Source of the DNA: Algoriphagus sp. | GTDB lineage: Bacteria; Bacteroidota; Bacteroidia; Cytophagales; Cyclobacteriaceae | DNA: 34,516 bases | Reading direction: 5' to 3' | Assembly: GCA_021298245.1 (NCBI GenBank) | Contig: JAJTDZ010000050.1 | Location: forward strand, 1 to 34,516 | Part shown: positions 1 to 7,800 of the stretch, in pieces | Numbering within the stretch: the first letter of the stretch is position 1 | Layout: each line of letters begins with the position of its first letter | Translations under genes and position numbers: made by a program | The notes under the pieces: model-generated | What the model was told of the DNA's origin: nothing | Database searches by the model: none | Seen by the model: the letters and a program-made list of their open reading frames with translations, nothing else

Positions 1-170
1 ATAGAGGGAAGTATAGGTTGAAAAAAAAACACCCTGTACGAGCCCATAGAGAAAAAATCAAGTGTATTGGCGTATTCTGATTAAAATTTATTTGATATTA
101 AACAAGGTAAAATTATATCAAAATTATTAAATTAGATATTACATAACAAAACCAATAAATAATTGTAATT

Positions 171-413
171 ATGGATGCACAAAAAATGAACAAGGTGATT
201 TCTCCTTTGATTCAAAAGTTGGAAAAATTGGAAAAGCCAGAACTGGCGGCAGAGTTGAGTTGGTGTTGGGGAAGCTACCAGCATGACCAAAATCCCTCAG
301 GACTTTTGGAAAAAAGTGCCCTAGCTTTAGAAGTCATCAAGTCTGCTAAGGAGAAAAATACAAAGCAGGTCGCCAAAAAATTAGTTCAAGAATTGGAGTC
401 TGCATTGACATAA
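171..413 (+). CDS. small hypothetical protein, 80 aa
   Basis: I do not recognise the family. The product is a short soluble protein with no signal peptide or membrane segment. It is rich in Lys, Glu, Leu and Ala and looks almost wholly helical. A Trp-Cys-Trp-Gly cluster lies near residues 31-34, followed by a Tyr-Gln-His-Asp stretch, which may be a conserved core. The ATG is preceded by an A/T-rich leader with no clear Shine-Dalgarno, normal for Bacteroidota. The gene is alone on its strand and converges on the rpsF-rpsR-rplI operon, sharing the GC-rich hairpin just downstream. Codon use resembles the neighbours. That it is expressed is inferred from the intact frame and the intergenic layout. 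Confidence 0.7.
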   Translation: MDAQKMNKVISPLIQKLEKLEKPELAAELSWCWGSYQHDQNPSGLLEKSALALEVIKSAKEKNTKQVAKKLVQELESALT

Positions 414-438
414 AAAAAGCCCCGCGGTTGCGGGGCCC
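412..438 (-). terminator. intrinsic terminator of the ribosomal operon, possibly bidirectional
   Basis: A 7-bp GC stem (419-425 with 430-436, loop GGTT) is flanked by seven A on the left, which is a U-run for minus-strand transcripts leaving rplI. On the plus strand the 3' side is only CCTT, so it probably works better for rplI than for the small gene at 171. Confidence 0.85.
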
Positions 439-459
439 TTAATTGAATTGTATGGCTAG

Positions 460-903
460 TTATTCTCCAACTACCACAAATTTCACATGGGTCTTAACTT
501 CCCTATGCAAGTCGATGTCTGCAGTAAATTCTCCAGCACCTTCTACGGCTACCGGGATTGCGATTTTCTTTCTGTCAATTTCGAATCCTTTGGAGGCCAA
601 AGCATCTGAAATTTGAAGGGTAGTAACTTTTCCGAAAATTTTTCCCGAATCCCCAATTTTCGCTTTGATTTCTAGGGACACTTCTGAAAGTTTGGCTGCA
701 AGCTGCTCTGCTTCGGTTTTAATTTTTTCCGCTTTGTGAGATGCTTGCTTGATGTTTTCAGCAAGGATTTTTTTATTGGAACCTGTGGCCAAAATGGCAT
801 AGCCTTGAGGGATAAGGTAATTTCTACCGTATCCAGGCTTCACACTTACCAAATCGTTTTTATAGCCAAGACCTTTGATGTCTGTTTTTAAGATGATTTC
901 CAT
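460..903 (-). CDS. rplI: 50S ribosomal protein bL9
   Basis: Large-subunit protein bL9, which binds 23S rRNA near the L1 stalk and helps keep reading frame and subunit spacing. At 147 aa it is the standard length. The family signature V-K-x-G-Y-G-R-N-Y-L-I-P lies at about residues 21-32. A long connecting helix rich in Lys, Glu and Ala covers roughly residues 43-80, and the C-terminal RNA-binding domain follows to residue 147. It is last in the operon rpsF-rpsR-rplI, separated from rpsR by 40 bases, and ends just before a strong hairpin terminator. Identification is secure. Confidence 0.97.
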   Translation of the reverse strand: MEIILKTDIKGLGYKNDLVSVKPGYGRNYLIPQGYAILATGSNKKILAENIKQASHKAEKIKTEAEQLAAKLSEVSLEIKAKIGDSGKIFGKVTTLQISDALASKGFEIDRKKIAIPVAVEGAGEFTADIDLHREVKTHVKFVVVGE

Positions 904-943
904 TTGTAATGATCATTTATGGTGAAAGGATACCTCCTGTGGA

Positions 944-1195
944 TTATTTCAATCCATCGGTTACGAATGGCAACAAGGCCAAATGTCTTGCTTTTTTAAT
1001 CGCCTGAGCTACTTTTCTTTGGTATTTCGCAGAATTACCAGATAGCCTTCTAGGTAAAATTTTGCCTTGCTCGTTTACAAATTTCAACAAGAAGTTGGGA
1101 TCCTTGTAGTCAATGTACTTGATGCCATGCTTCTTGAATCGGCAATACTTCTTTCTGATTTCACCTCTGTTGATAGGTTCGTTTACTAGTGTCAT
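944..1195 (-). CDS. rpsR: 30S ribosomal protein bS18
   Basis: Small-subunit protein bS18, which forms a heterodimer with bS6 on the platform of the 30S subunit. The 83-aa product has the conserved YID-YKD region near residues 27-32 and the basic C-terminal block with [13 protein letters not shown] and A-R-x-L-A-L-L-P-F. Its ATG overlaps the rpsF stop as ATGA (1195-1192), so the two partner proteins are probably translationally coupled. There is no ssb between rpsF and rpsR, unlike many Firmicutes. Confidence 0.97.
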   Translation of the reverse strand: MTLVNEPINRGEIRKKYCRFKKHGIKYIDYKDPNFLLKFVNEQGKILPRRLSGNSAKYQRKVAQAIKKARHLALLPFVTDGLK

Positions 1196-1563
1196 TGTGC
1201 TGGCTCCTCCTTAGCTTCAACTTTTTTGTTAAATTCTCCTTTTCTTCTTCTTTCGGCATACACGATAGCGTGCTTGTCCAAAACAGTAGTAAGGAATCTC
1301 ATCACTTTCTCGTCACGTCTGAATTCCAATTCAAACTTTCGGATAATACTTGGATTAGCCTTGAACTCCACCAATACATAAAAACCAGTTGTCTTTTTTT
1401 CGATAGGATATGCCATCTTTTTAAGACCCCAGTTTTCCACATTGATTACATCTGCCCCCTCATCTTTTAACAAGTTCACAAACTTGTCGACAGTATCCTT
1501 CATCTGAACATCAGACAAAACGGGAGTTAAAATGAATACCGTCTCGTAACTTCTTTGGAACAT
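1192..1563 (-). CDS. rpsF: 30S ribosomal protein bS6
   Basis: Small-subunit protein bS6, the 30S-platform partner of bS18. The 123-aa product begins with the family pattern Y-E-T-V-F-I-L-T-P. It has the central W-G-x-K-x-M-A-Y-P-I block near residues 45-54 and the R-R-D-E-x-V-M-R-F-L region near residues 82-91. A charged tail (Lys/Glu rich) follows residue 105, as in other Bacteroidota S6 proteins. It is first in a three-gene operon with a clear promoter at 1601-1632. In other bacteria S6:S18 binds its own leader RNA; the leader here is about 30 nt and I did not find that motif. Confidence 0.97.
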   Translation of the reverse strand: MFQRSYETVFILTPVLSDVQMKDTVDKFVNLLKDEGADVINVENWGLKKMAYPIEKKTTGFYVLVEFKANPSIIRKFELEFRRDEKVMRFLTTVLDKHAIVYAERRRKGEFNKKVEAKEEPAQ

Positions 1564-1600
1564 TTTAAATGTGTTTTTTGGAATTTAAATAAATAGTTTG

Positions 1601-1632
1601 CAAAAGTAGAAGAATTGCCTCTACTATCCAAA
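1601..1632 (-). promoter_or_regulatory. promoter of rpsF-rpsR-rplI
   Basis: On the minus strand, TTTG (1632-1629) is followed after exactly 20 bases by TACTTTTG (1608-1601), an exact match to the Bacteroidota form TTTG-N19-21-TAnnTTTG. Transcription would start near 1595, about 30 nt before the rpsF ATG. Confidence 0.75.
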
Positions 1633-1686
1633 TATTTGGCAGTTTTCTCTACAGCAAGAGGAATAGCGGGATCAGTTGCTGGGAAA

Positions 1687-2613
1687 TTACTTTACCGTAA
1701 AGGACTTCGTTACAGCGAGAAAAGTATCGATAAAAAGTTTGACCTCGTAAGTACCGGATGAAAAAGGAGTTCCTTTTTCAAAGAGAAAGACAAGGGATTG
1801 GCGGGAATTATCGTAATAAACTTCTTGTATAGCCGTATAAAATTGTTCTTTCCCATCCAAAGTAAAGGTGCCTGAGCCTTTGGCTACATCAAAAATCACC
1901 TGTTTGTTTGGACCTAGGACTTGGAGGTAAATTTTTCGAATACCTTTGTCAGCAACAGCATTTTCACCTAGACCATATTCTATTTTAAGGGTAGAAATTT
2001 GCCTATTGCTGTATTTTCCTGAAGTTTCTACTTTTTCTTTTCCTCTTCCGTTGATGGCGGAAATTTGGATAAAATCTATTTTTAATGCCGCAGCAAGGTC
2101 TACCTTTTGTTGTAACCTTTCTTTTTGTTTGGAAAGCTCCGCAACCTCACCTTCAATTTCAGTTTGTGTAGATTTCAATCGGCTATTTTCAGACCTTAGG
2201 ACTTGGTTGTTTTCTCGTAATGCTTTGATTTCTTCATCCTTTTGAAGTAAAATTTCTGAAAGTGCAGAAATTTTTTGATTTAAGGCCTTTATTTCTTGAG
2301 CACTTCGTTGGTTAGTGGAATTAAGTTCTAAGCTAAGCTGATCTTTTAGGGCGAGTAATTCCCTCACATCGCCGCCCAATTCCTCTAATTCTTGAATTCT
2401 ACGTTGAAGTTGCGTACTCACCGAATCCAACCTGAATGTTAGCGAATTATTTTCAGAAGTTAGAGCTTCTAGTTCTTCCTGTTTTTCTTGCTGATCCAAG
2501 TAATCCGTATATACTTTAATTCCGCTAATGAGTAGCAATAAGATCAATACCAGCAACAGAACTTGCTTGCCTTGCCAGGGATTTGATTTTTCTTTTTCTC
2601 TTATATCACTCAT
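1687..2613 (-). CDS. membrane-anchored coiled-coil protein, 308 aa
   Basis: Function unknown. After a short charged N-terminus, one hydrophobic helix (about residues 18-34, rich in Leu/Val/Ile) should anchor the protein in the inner membrane as a signal anchor. A long coiled coil follows (about residues 39-175) with repeated Leu, Glu, Gln, Lys and Ser-rich heptads. Residues about 180-308 look beta-rich with no helical bias; the pattern (ISAINGRGK, LKIEYGLGEN, IYLQVLGPN, KGTPFSSGTYEVKLF) suggests an immunoglobulin-like domain facing the periplasm. It stands alone between the rpsF promoter and the apaG operon, on the same strand as both. Similar proteins are common as hypotheticals in Cyclobacteriaceae, from memory. 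A structural role in the envelope is only inference. Confidence 0.75.
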   Translation of the reverse strand: MSDIREKEKSNPWQGKQVLLLVLILLLLISGIKVYTDYLDQQEKQEELEALTSENNSLTFRLDSVSTQLQRRIQELEELGGDVRELLALKDQLSLELNSTNQRSAQEIKALNQKISALSEILLQKDEEIKALRENNQVLRSENSRLKSTQTEIEGEVAELSKQKERLQQKVDLAAALKIDFIQISAINGRGKEKVETSGKYSNRQISTLKIEYGLGENAVADKGIRKIYLQVLGPNKQVIFDVAKGSGTFTLDGKEQFYTAIQEVYYDNSRQSLVFLFEKGTPFSSGTYEVKLFIDTFLAVTKSFTVK

Positions 2614-2753
2614 GCACAGTGGGGGCCATGTAGGTTTTTCCCTAACCTAGGGTAAAGTTCCTCAGCTCCTACCTGCTCTTTAACAATATCTTTGCCAAAT
2701 CACTTTTATTCACCATAAAGTTTTGAAATTCACCCCAATCCCTAGGGATGGAC

Positions 2754-3383
2754 TTAGTAGGCCAGCACTTTATGAGTCTTTTTTCCTGGAAAGGAAAGAA
2801 AAACAAAGCCATAGTCAAAAAAATCTAAGCTGAGTTGTACTCGAGGATGCTCTTTTAATTTTTTCCAGGCCATTTCCGTCTCCCTGGACTTGTGGATGTT
2901 TCCCAAGCAAAGGATGCTGTTTTCATGTAAACTCCAAACCAACTTGTCCAATAATAGCTCCGATGAAATTAACTGAGCTGTGTCATGGGCAAGGACATAA
3001 TCGAAAACCTTTTGATCTTGAAGGAAGCGTTGTAGGTGAATTTCCCAAGAAGCTTCTTCCTTCGAGGAATCAGAAATCTCTTTTCTCTTTCCTAGGGCAT
3101 GCAGCGTCCCTGAGGCGATACTTTGGAGTAGGGGCTCTTCTGATACATCTGCAAAAGCAAATTCAAGGACCTCTTGTGCTGGGGTTAATGAACAAAAATA
3201 TTCACCAAGAAGGGTAGCTTTTCTTTTTTGGTTTGCTCTTGTTTTTCCTTGGGATTGAAGGTACTTCAGGAGCCCTTGGTAAAGGGAAAAAATAAATGGT
3301 GAGTGTTGGCTATATAGGGTTTCTTGATTTAGCCAGTAATTTAGCCAGGCAAAAAAATGGAAGGTGTTTTTTCCTAACATCAA
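2754..3383 (-). CDS. degenerate class I methyltransferase-like protein
   Basis: The 209-aa product resembles a Bacteroidota class I SAM-dependent methyltransferase family of about 240-270 aa. It shares H-S-P-F-I-F-S-L-Y near residues 27-35 and a C-terminal block (I-H-K-S-R-E-T-E-M-A-W through H-P-R-V-Q-L-S-L-D) matching the family's IHxSxEMxxAW / HPxVxxxxDLF pattern. The active core is missing: the glycine-rich SAM motif (usually D-L-G-T-S-L-G) is replaced by E-F-A-F-A-D near residues 73-78, the middle is shortened by tens of residues, and the acidic D-D before I-H is G-N. A catalytic role is therefore unlikely. Its ATG overlaps the apaG stop (ATGA, 3383-3380), so the two are co-translated. 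The family comparison is from memory. Confidence 0.6.
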   Translation of the reverse strand: MMLGKNTFHFFAWLNYWLNQETLYSQHSPFIFSLYQGLLKYLQSQGKTRANQKRKATLLGEYFCSLTPAQEVLEFAFADVSEEPLLQSIASGTLHALGKRKEISDSSKEEASWEIHLQRFLQDQKVFDYVLAHDTAQLISSELLLDKLVWSLHENSILCLGNIHKSRETEMAWKKLKEHPRVQLSLDFFDYGFVFLSFPGKKTHKVLAY

Positions 3384-3766
3384 TTTTGGAAAATGCTTGC
3401 CATCAATTGAAACTCAGGTATGGTCACTTCAATTTGGTTTCCATCCATCAATTTTTCTAGTGTAAAATACCCCTTCATTTTTCCTATACCAGATTTAAGA
3501 GTACATCCAGAAACATAGGTATGGTTTTCTCCTGGCTCCAAGATGGGCTGCTGACCCACTACACCATCCCCTTCCACGATTTTTATACTTTCAGCAGCAT
3601 CGTAAATCTCCCAGCGGCGCTTCAGCAACTGGAAGGTTTGGCGGCTTTTATTTTCTATTCTTACTTTGTAGGTAAATACATAGTGGTGCTGCTGAGGATT
3701 GGAAAAATCAGGCTGGTAGGTAGTTTCAACACTGACTTGGATTCCTTTAGTGATGGCAGTGACCAT
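3380..3766 (-). CDS. apaG: ApaG domain protein
   Basis: ApaG (CorD) is a small single-domain immunoglobulin-like protein; its exact biochemical role is unsettled, though mutants elsewhere affect divalent cation resistance and Ap4A levels. The 128-aa product has the usual length and motifs: V-x-V-E-T-x-Y near residues 11-17, Y-V-F-T-Y-K-V-x-I-E-N near 28-38, L-L-x-R-x-W-x-I near 46-53, the G-D-G-V-V-G-Q-Q-P-x-L-x-P-G-E block near 65-79, and Y-x-S-G-C followed by G-x-M-x-G-Y-F. It is the first gene of a two-gene operon with the methyltransferase-like gene. It is divergent from ung, sharing only 61 bases that must hold both promoters. Confidence 0.93.
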   Translation of the reverse strand: MVTAITKGIQVSVETTYQPDFSNPQQHHYVFTYKVRIENKSRQTFQLLKRRWEIYDAAESIKIVEGDGVVGQQPILEPGENHTYVSGCTLKSGIGKMKGYFTLEKLMDGNQIEVTIPEFQLMASIFQN

Positions 3767-3827
3767 GGGATATTGTACATTTGATTAGCAAGTTAAGGTT
3801 TCTATAGCTCAAATCAAGCCCTAACCT

Positions 3828-4490
3828 ATGGATGTACACATTGAACCCAGTTGGAAAGTAGCCTTGGCAGAGGCATTTCAACATTCTTCCTTCCTTTCCC
3901 TTACCCAATTTATTAAAAGAGAATACCAAGCGCATCAAATTTTCCCTCCTGGAAGACAAATTTTCTCTGCTTTTTGGCAATGTCCCTTGCCATCGGTAAA
4001 ACTGGTCATCCTGGGCCAAGATCCTTATCATGGAGAGGGTCAGGCCCATGGACTTTCATTTTCAGTAATTCCTGGTGTACCCTTTCCTCCCAGCTTGCTT
4101 AATATTTTTAAGGAATTAAAAAATGATCTAGGTGTTCCCATACCTCCACATGGAGATTTGACCCGATGGGCAAATCAAGGAGTTTTTTTATTGAATGCGA
4201 CTCTTACAGTCAGGGCAAATCAAGCAGGATCACATCAACACCAAGGCTGGGAAACTTTCACCGACGAAGTCATTCGTACGGTCAGCAGAGAGCGGAATCA
4301 CGTGGTATTTTTGCTTTGGGGGGCCTTTGCACAAAAAAAGGAAGAGCTGATTGATTCCAGCAAGCACCTTATATTGAAAGCGCCACATCCTAGTCCATTA
4401 TCGGCACATCGGGGATTTTTAGGTTGTGGACATTTTTCAAAAGCCAATGACTATTTGCTTGCTACCCAACAAAGTCCCATAGACTGGTAA
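3828..4490 (+). CDS. ung: uracil-DNA glycosylase, family 1
   Basis: Removes uracil from DNA to start base-excision repair. The 220-aa product is standard length. The water-activating motif G-Q-D-P-Y-H-G is at residues 63-69 (catalytic Asp65), followed by the L-S-F-S-V uracil-pocket region. L-L-N-A-x-L-T-V-R lies near residues 120-128, and the DNA-intercalation loop H-P-S-P-L-S begins at His187. All key residues are present. It is a lone gene, divergent from apaG and convergent with lepB, ending at a shared hairpin terminator. Cytosolic; certain. Confidence 0.97.
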   Translation: MDVHIEPSWKVALAEAFQHSSFLSLTQFIKREYQAHQIFPPGRQIFSAFWQCPLPSVKLVILGQDPYHGEGQAHGLSFSVIPGVPFPPSLLNIFKELKNDLGVPIPPHGDLTRWANQGVFLLNATLTVRANQAGSHQHQGWETFTDEVIRTVSRERNHVVFLLWGAFAQKKEELIDSSKHLILKAPHPSPLSAHRGFLGCGHFSKANDYLLATQQSPIDW

Positions 4491-4495
4491 GAAAA

Positions 4496-4517
4496 AAGGC
4501 CCTGATTTCAGGGCCTT
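4496..4517. terminator. bidirectional terminator between ung and lepB
   Basis: A 9-bp stem (4496-4504 with 4509-4517, loop ATTT) has a six-base A-run on its left (U-run for lepB transcripts). The stem itself begins AA and ends TT. It sits 5 bases from either stop codon region and can serve both convergent genes. Confidence 0.8.
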
Positions 4518-4521
4518 GGGA

Positions 4522-5598
4522 TTATTCAATTCCTTTAAAAAAGCGGTTCCATCGGATCTTGGAAAACATGGTTTCAAATTTGTCCAAAGAAAGCCATAGA
4601 AACCAAGCTTTACCTACCACATGGTCTTCGGGTACAAATCCCCAATACCTAGAGTCTAGGGAATCGTGCCGATTGTCCCCCATCATGAAATAATAATTTT
4701 GTTTGAAGGTATAGTTACTTACTTTTTTACCGTCTATGTAGAGTTGCCCTTCTTTGACCTCCACTTTCTGGTGCCCTTCGTATTTTTCTATAGTGAATGC
4801 ATACTTGATCACGTTTTCGGGTGTCATTTCTAAGGAGAGATTTTCACCAGGCACAAGCAAGGGTCCGTAATTGTCACGGTTCCAATTGAAATTGGATCCA
4901 TTGGGGAAAATTCCAGATTCTCCTTGCCCCTTGGCTTGTAAGGCTTTGGTTACGGAAGTAATTACAGGTGATGCTTTGAGTGCTTCTATGCCTTCCTTGG
5001 TTGTCCAAACCATATATCTATTTCCTCCTGGGTCTGCAAAAAAGCTTTCTTGATTGATTCCAAAATCTGCCAAAAACTCGGTGGTCAAGGGTCTATTGGT
5101 GCTGATTTCATAGGAATATTGCATTTCTTCGGGTTGATGAGCCAACTCTTGGTTGACAAAAAGCTCCCCTTCTTTGACTTCTATGATATCTCCTGGTATC
5201 CCCACTGCTCTTTTGATATAATTGGTTTTCAGGTCAATGGGATATTGAAATTCCACAGGATAGTTGAATACGACTACATCATTTCGCTGTACGGAAGTAA
5301 ATCCAGGCAAGCGGTAGTAGGGAAGTTCAATCAAATCGGAGTAGGAAAGAATTTCTGTACCCCAGATTTTTTGGTGAGTGAGCGGAATTTGGAGGGGAGT
5401 TTTAGGAATCCTTGTTCCGTAATGAAGTTTACTTACAAACAGAAAATCTCCTACCAGCAGGGTTTTTTCCATAGATGCAGTGGGAATGGTAAAGGGCTCA
5501 AGGAGCAACCAACGGATCAAAGAGGCTGCGACTACAGCAAAAACCAGGGCGTCTACCCATTCTCTTATTGCGGATTTTTTTGGTTTAGTATTACTCAT
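4522..5598 (-). CDS. lepB: signal peptidase I
   Basis: Inner-membrane peptidase that cleaves signal peptides from secreted proteins. There is one N-terminal membrane segment at about residues 15-33. The catalytic serine box is P-T-A-S-M at residues 39-43 (Ser42), and the general base is Lys129 in Y-I-K-R-A-V-G-I-P-G-D. The box G-D-N-R-x-x-S-x-D-S-R-x-W-G lies near residue 307. At 358 aa it is longer than the E. coli enzyme (324 aa); an insert of roughly 100 residues between the Lys box and the GDNR box carries the extra length, as in other Bacteroidota LepB. It is last in the parA-parB-DUF5683-dapB-lepB operon, 18 bases after dapB. Confidence 0.96.
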   Translation of the reverse strand: MSNTKPKKSAIREWVDALVFAVVAASLIRWLLLEPFTIPTASMEKTLLVGDFLFVSKLHYGTRIPKTPLQIPLTHQKIWGTEILSYSDLIELPYYRLPGFTSVQRNDVVVFNYPVEFQYPIDLKTNYIKRAVGIPGDIIEVKEGELFVNQELAHQPEEMQYSYEISTNRPLTTEFLADFGINQESFFADPGGNRYMVWTTKEGIEALKASPVITSVTKALQAKGQGESGIFPNGSNFNWNRDNYGPLLVPGENLSLEMTPENVIKYAFTIEKYEGHQKVEVKEGQLYIDGKKVSNYTFKQNYYFMMGDNRHDSLDSRYWGFVPEDHVVGKAWFLWLSLDKFETMFSKIRWNRFFKGIE

Positions 5599-5616
5599 GG
5601 CAGTGACAGTTATTGC

Positions 5617-6339
5617 TTAAAAAGAAAGGAAATCGTCCATCGAAAGTACTCCTTTTTTTTCCATTATCCACTCAGCGACCTGTAGCGCACCAGTAGCAAA
5701 TCCTTCTCTGTTGTGTGCAGTATGAGAAATCTCTAAGGTATCTATAGCTGAAGAATAGCAAATGCGATGGGTCCCTGGCGCGGGGTCCTTTCGAATGGAA
5801 GTGATGGGAAGGGAGTCAGATGGGGTACCGTTTTCTCCTTGTTTATGCCAGGATTTTACTTGATTGTAGTGATGAATAATGGATTGAGCAAGGGTAATGG
5901 CGGTGCCAGAAGGGGCATCTTTTTTTTGGGTATGATGAATTTCCTCCATGGAGACCTGATACCCTGAAGTTTCCTTCATGAGTGTGGCTAAGTATTGGTT
6001 GACTTTGAAGAAAATATTGACACCAATACTAAAATTGGAGGCGTAAAAGAAGGCCCCGTTTTTTTGACGCGTTAGTGCCTCTACCTGGGGCAACTCGTCG
6101 AGCCATCCTGTGGTGCCGGACACGACAGGAATCCCTTTTTCTAAGGCCCATTTGATGTTGGAAAGGGCTGCCTCAGGTTGACTAAACTCAATGGCCACAT
6201 CTATATCTTTAGGATCTAGATCCTGCAAAAGGTCTTGATTGGCTAGATCTATTTTAGCTACCAACACGTGCCCTCTTTGCTCAGCGAATTCCCCGATGAG
6301 TTTGCCCATTTTACCATAACCTAGTAGAAGAATTCTCAT
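5617..6339 (-). CDS. dapB: 4-hydroxy-tetrahydrodipicolinate reductase
   Basis: Reduces 4-hydroxy-tetrahydrodipicolinate with NAD(P)H in the diaminopimelate/lysine pathway, feeding peptidoglycan synthesis. The 240-aa product has the Rossmann glycine motif G-Y-G-K-M-G near residues 7-12, S-G-T-T-G-W near 94-99, and the active-site signature E-I-H-H-x-x-K-x-D-A-P-S-G-T-A near residues 132-146 with the catalytic His and Lys. Its ATG overlaps the stop of the DUF5683 gene as ATGA (6339-6336). At 240 aa it is the shorter form typical of Bacteroidota (E. coli has 273 aa). Confidence 0.97.
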   Translation of the reverse strand: MRILLLGYGKMGKLIGEFAEQRGHVLVAKIDLANQDLLQDLDPKDIDVAIEFSQPEAALSNIKWALEKGIPVVSGTTGWLDELPQVEALTRQKNGAFFYASNFSIGVNIFFKVNQYLATLMKETSGYQVSMEEIHHTQKKDAPSGTAITLAQSIIHHYNQVKSWHKQGENGTPSDSLPITSIRKDPAPGTHRICYSSAIDTLEISHTAHNREGFATGALQVAEWIMEKKGVLSMDDFLSF

Positions 6340-6941
6340 TTTTTAAAGTGTAGGGTAACAGAAAGTCCAAGAGATGGTGCGGAGGCAGCGTAGGTTGCAA
6401 TATTGGGATCCACGCTGAGGGATAAGTCATCGGAAATATCAAATCCTGATAAATGCGCATCTACATTAGCATCTACCAAATTAAGTGCATAAATGCCCAA
6501 TAAAAGAAGAAGAGTCAAATCCCTATTTTGTCTCCAATAATCTACGTTTCTAACCAAAGCAGCTCGATTTAAAGAAGGAAATTGATTGGTTTCCCCTGCA
6601 TCAAAAGCAAGCAAAGCCTCTCTGAAGGTTTCGTATCGGGTATGGTTGTATTGGATGAAATACACGTCGGTCATGATGCCTGCATAGAGGATGGGTACTT
6701 TCCACGTTTTTCCGTTGTATACTTGTCCAGCTCCTGGAAGAATGGCAGAAAGGAGAGTGGCTTTTTTAGGATCTTTGGGTAAAAGGGTGCTTTTTGAGGA
6801 CTCTTTTTCTTTGGAGATTTCTTGACCAAAACCAAGCGATAGACCCAGGTAAAGAAAGAGAAGGCATCCGGCAAAAACCTTAGTCGGACCAATCAAGAGT
6901 CTTGTCAAAGAAGGTAAGCCACACACCTTAAATAAGTTCAA
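6336..6941 (-). CDS. DUF5683-type membrane protein
   Basis: Function unknown. The 201-aa product has a hydrophobic N-terminal segment (about residues 15-39, ending in G-F-G-Q, a likely signal peptide cut after Gly-Phe-Gly). Then comes the domain hallmark P-K-x-A-T-L-L-S-A-I-L-P-G-A-G-Q-V-Y-N near residues 57-75, and further hydrophobic stretches near residues 81-95 and 142-158. The W-K-V-P-I-x-Y-A-G region is also typical. The N-terminus is uncertain because Met1 lies 25-30 residues before the hydrophobic core of a usual signal peptide; no better ATG is obvious. It lies between parB and dapB, an order I recall as conserved in Cytophagales. Overlap with dapB suggests coupled expression. Confidence 0.85.
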   Translation of the reverse strand: MNLFKVCGLPSLTRLLIGPTKVFAGCLLFLYLGLSLGFGQEISKEKESSKSTLLPKDPKKATLLSAILPGAGQVYNGKTWKVPILYAGIMTDVYFIQYNHTRYETFREALLAFDAGETNQFPSLNRAALVRNVDYWRQNRDLTLLLLLGIYALNLVDANVDAHLSGFDISDDLSLSVDPNIATYAASAPSLGLSVTLHFKK

Positions 6942-6989
6942 GAAGTTCTAGAATTCGGTTTAGATCCGTTGAGGAGGAGAATGGAATTT

Positions 6990-7796
6990 TTAGCCAAAAT
7001 GTGAAGAAAGTTGCTGCTGAATTTTAGCCAATTCGTATTTCCTTACTGGGCTCAAACTTTGTTTGTCCGTTTCTTTTGGGGAATGACCTGCGTTCAGTGA
7101 TTTTACCAAGGCCTCTACCTGTCGCACACTGAGTTCTTCAGAAATTGTTTTTTTAAACAAAGTAAGTTGCTGTCCTACATCTTCTATATTGATCAATGCC
7201 CGGGCATGACCAAAAGAAAGTTGTTGATCTCGGATAGCCGCCTGTATGGTCGGGGGCAATTTTAACAGTCGCAAGTAGTTGTTGACTGAGGTTCTATTTT
7301 TGCCCACCCGATCCCCAAGTTCCTCTTGCTTTAAATTACACTCTACCAATAAGCGCTGGTAGGAATGGGCTATTTCTAAGGCATTCAGGTTTTCTCTTTG
7401 GATATTTTCAATCAATGCCATTTCTAGCATTTGCTGGTCATTGGCTGTACGGACATAGGCAGGAATCTGAGTGAGTCCGGCTAGCTTAGAAGCTTGAAAC
7501 CTACGTTCTCCAGATATGAGCTGGTAGTCATTTGGACCAAGTTTCCTTACGGTAATGGGCTGAATTATACCCTGTACCCGAATGGAATCTGCTAGATTTT
7601 GCAAGGCCTCTTTGTCAAAATGAACCCTAGGTTGGTAGGGGTTGACTTGAATTTCTGCCAAGGGGATTTCTAATATGCCAGCTTTAGCAATTTCTGGTAG
7701 CAAGTCCTGAGCCTTACCTTTTGCAGGACTATCCTCTAAGAGTGCCCCAAGGCCTCTTCCTAATGCAGATTTACGAGGTGATTTTTGATCGGACAT
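6990..7796 (-). CDS. parB: chromosome-partitioning protein ParB
   Basis: Binds parS sites, uses CTP to slide as a clamp, and cooperates with ParA in origin segregation. Seen in order: S-A-L-G-R-G-L-G-A-L-L near the start (ParA-contact region), the N-terminal domain with N-P-Y-Q-P-R and the CTP motif G-E-R-R-F-Q-A, then the helix-turn-helix (E-E-L-G-D-R-V-G-K-N-R-T-S-V-N-N-Y-L-R-L). A C-terminal dimerisation region follows. I start it at the ATG at 7796 (268 aa), 4 bases after the parA stop, because the SALGRGLGALL block normally follows within about ten residues. An upstream ATG at 7838 would overlap parA by 38 bases. No obvious parS lies in this window. Confidence 0.93.
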   Translation of the reverse strand: MSDQKSPRKSALGRGLGALLEDSPAKGKAQDLLPEIAKAGILEIPLAEIQVNPYQPRVHFDKEALQNLADSIRVQGIIQPITVRKLGPNDYQLISGERRFQASKLAGLTQIPAYVRTANDQQMLEMALIENIQRENLNALEIAHSYQRLLVECNLKQEELGDRVGKNRTSVNNYLRLLKLPPTIQAAIRDQQLSFGHARALINIEDVGQQLTLFKKTISEELSVRQVEALVKSLNAGHSPKETDKQSLSPVRKYELAKIQQQLSSHFG

Positions 7797-7800
7797 GGAC

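Noticed and set aside
4290..4310. CACGTG core in ung as a possible parS site
   Set aside because: Only the six-base core matches; the outer bases of the usual parS palindrome do not. No good parS was found near parAB.
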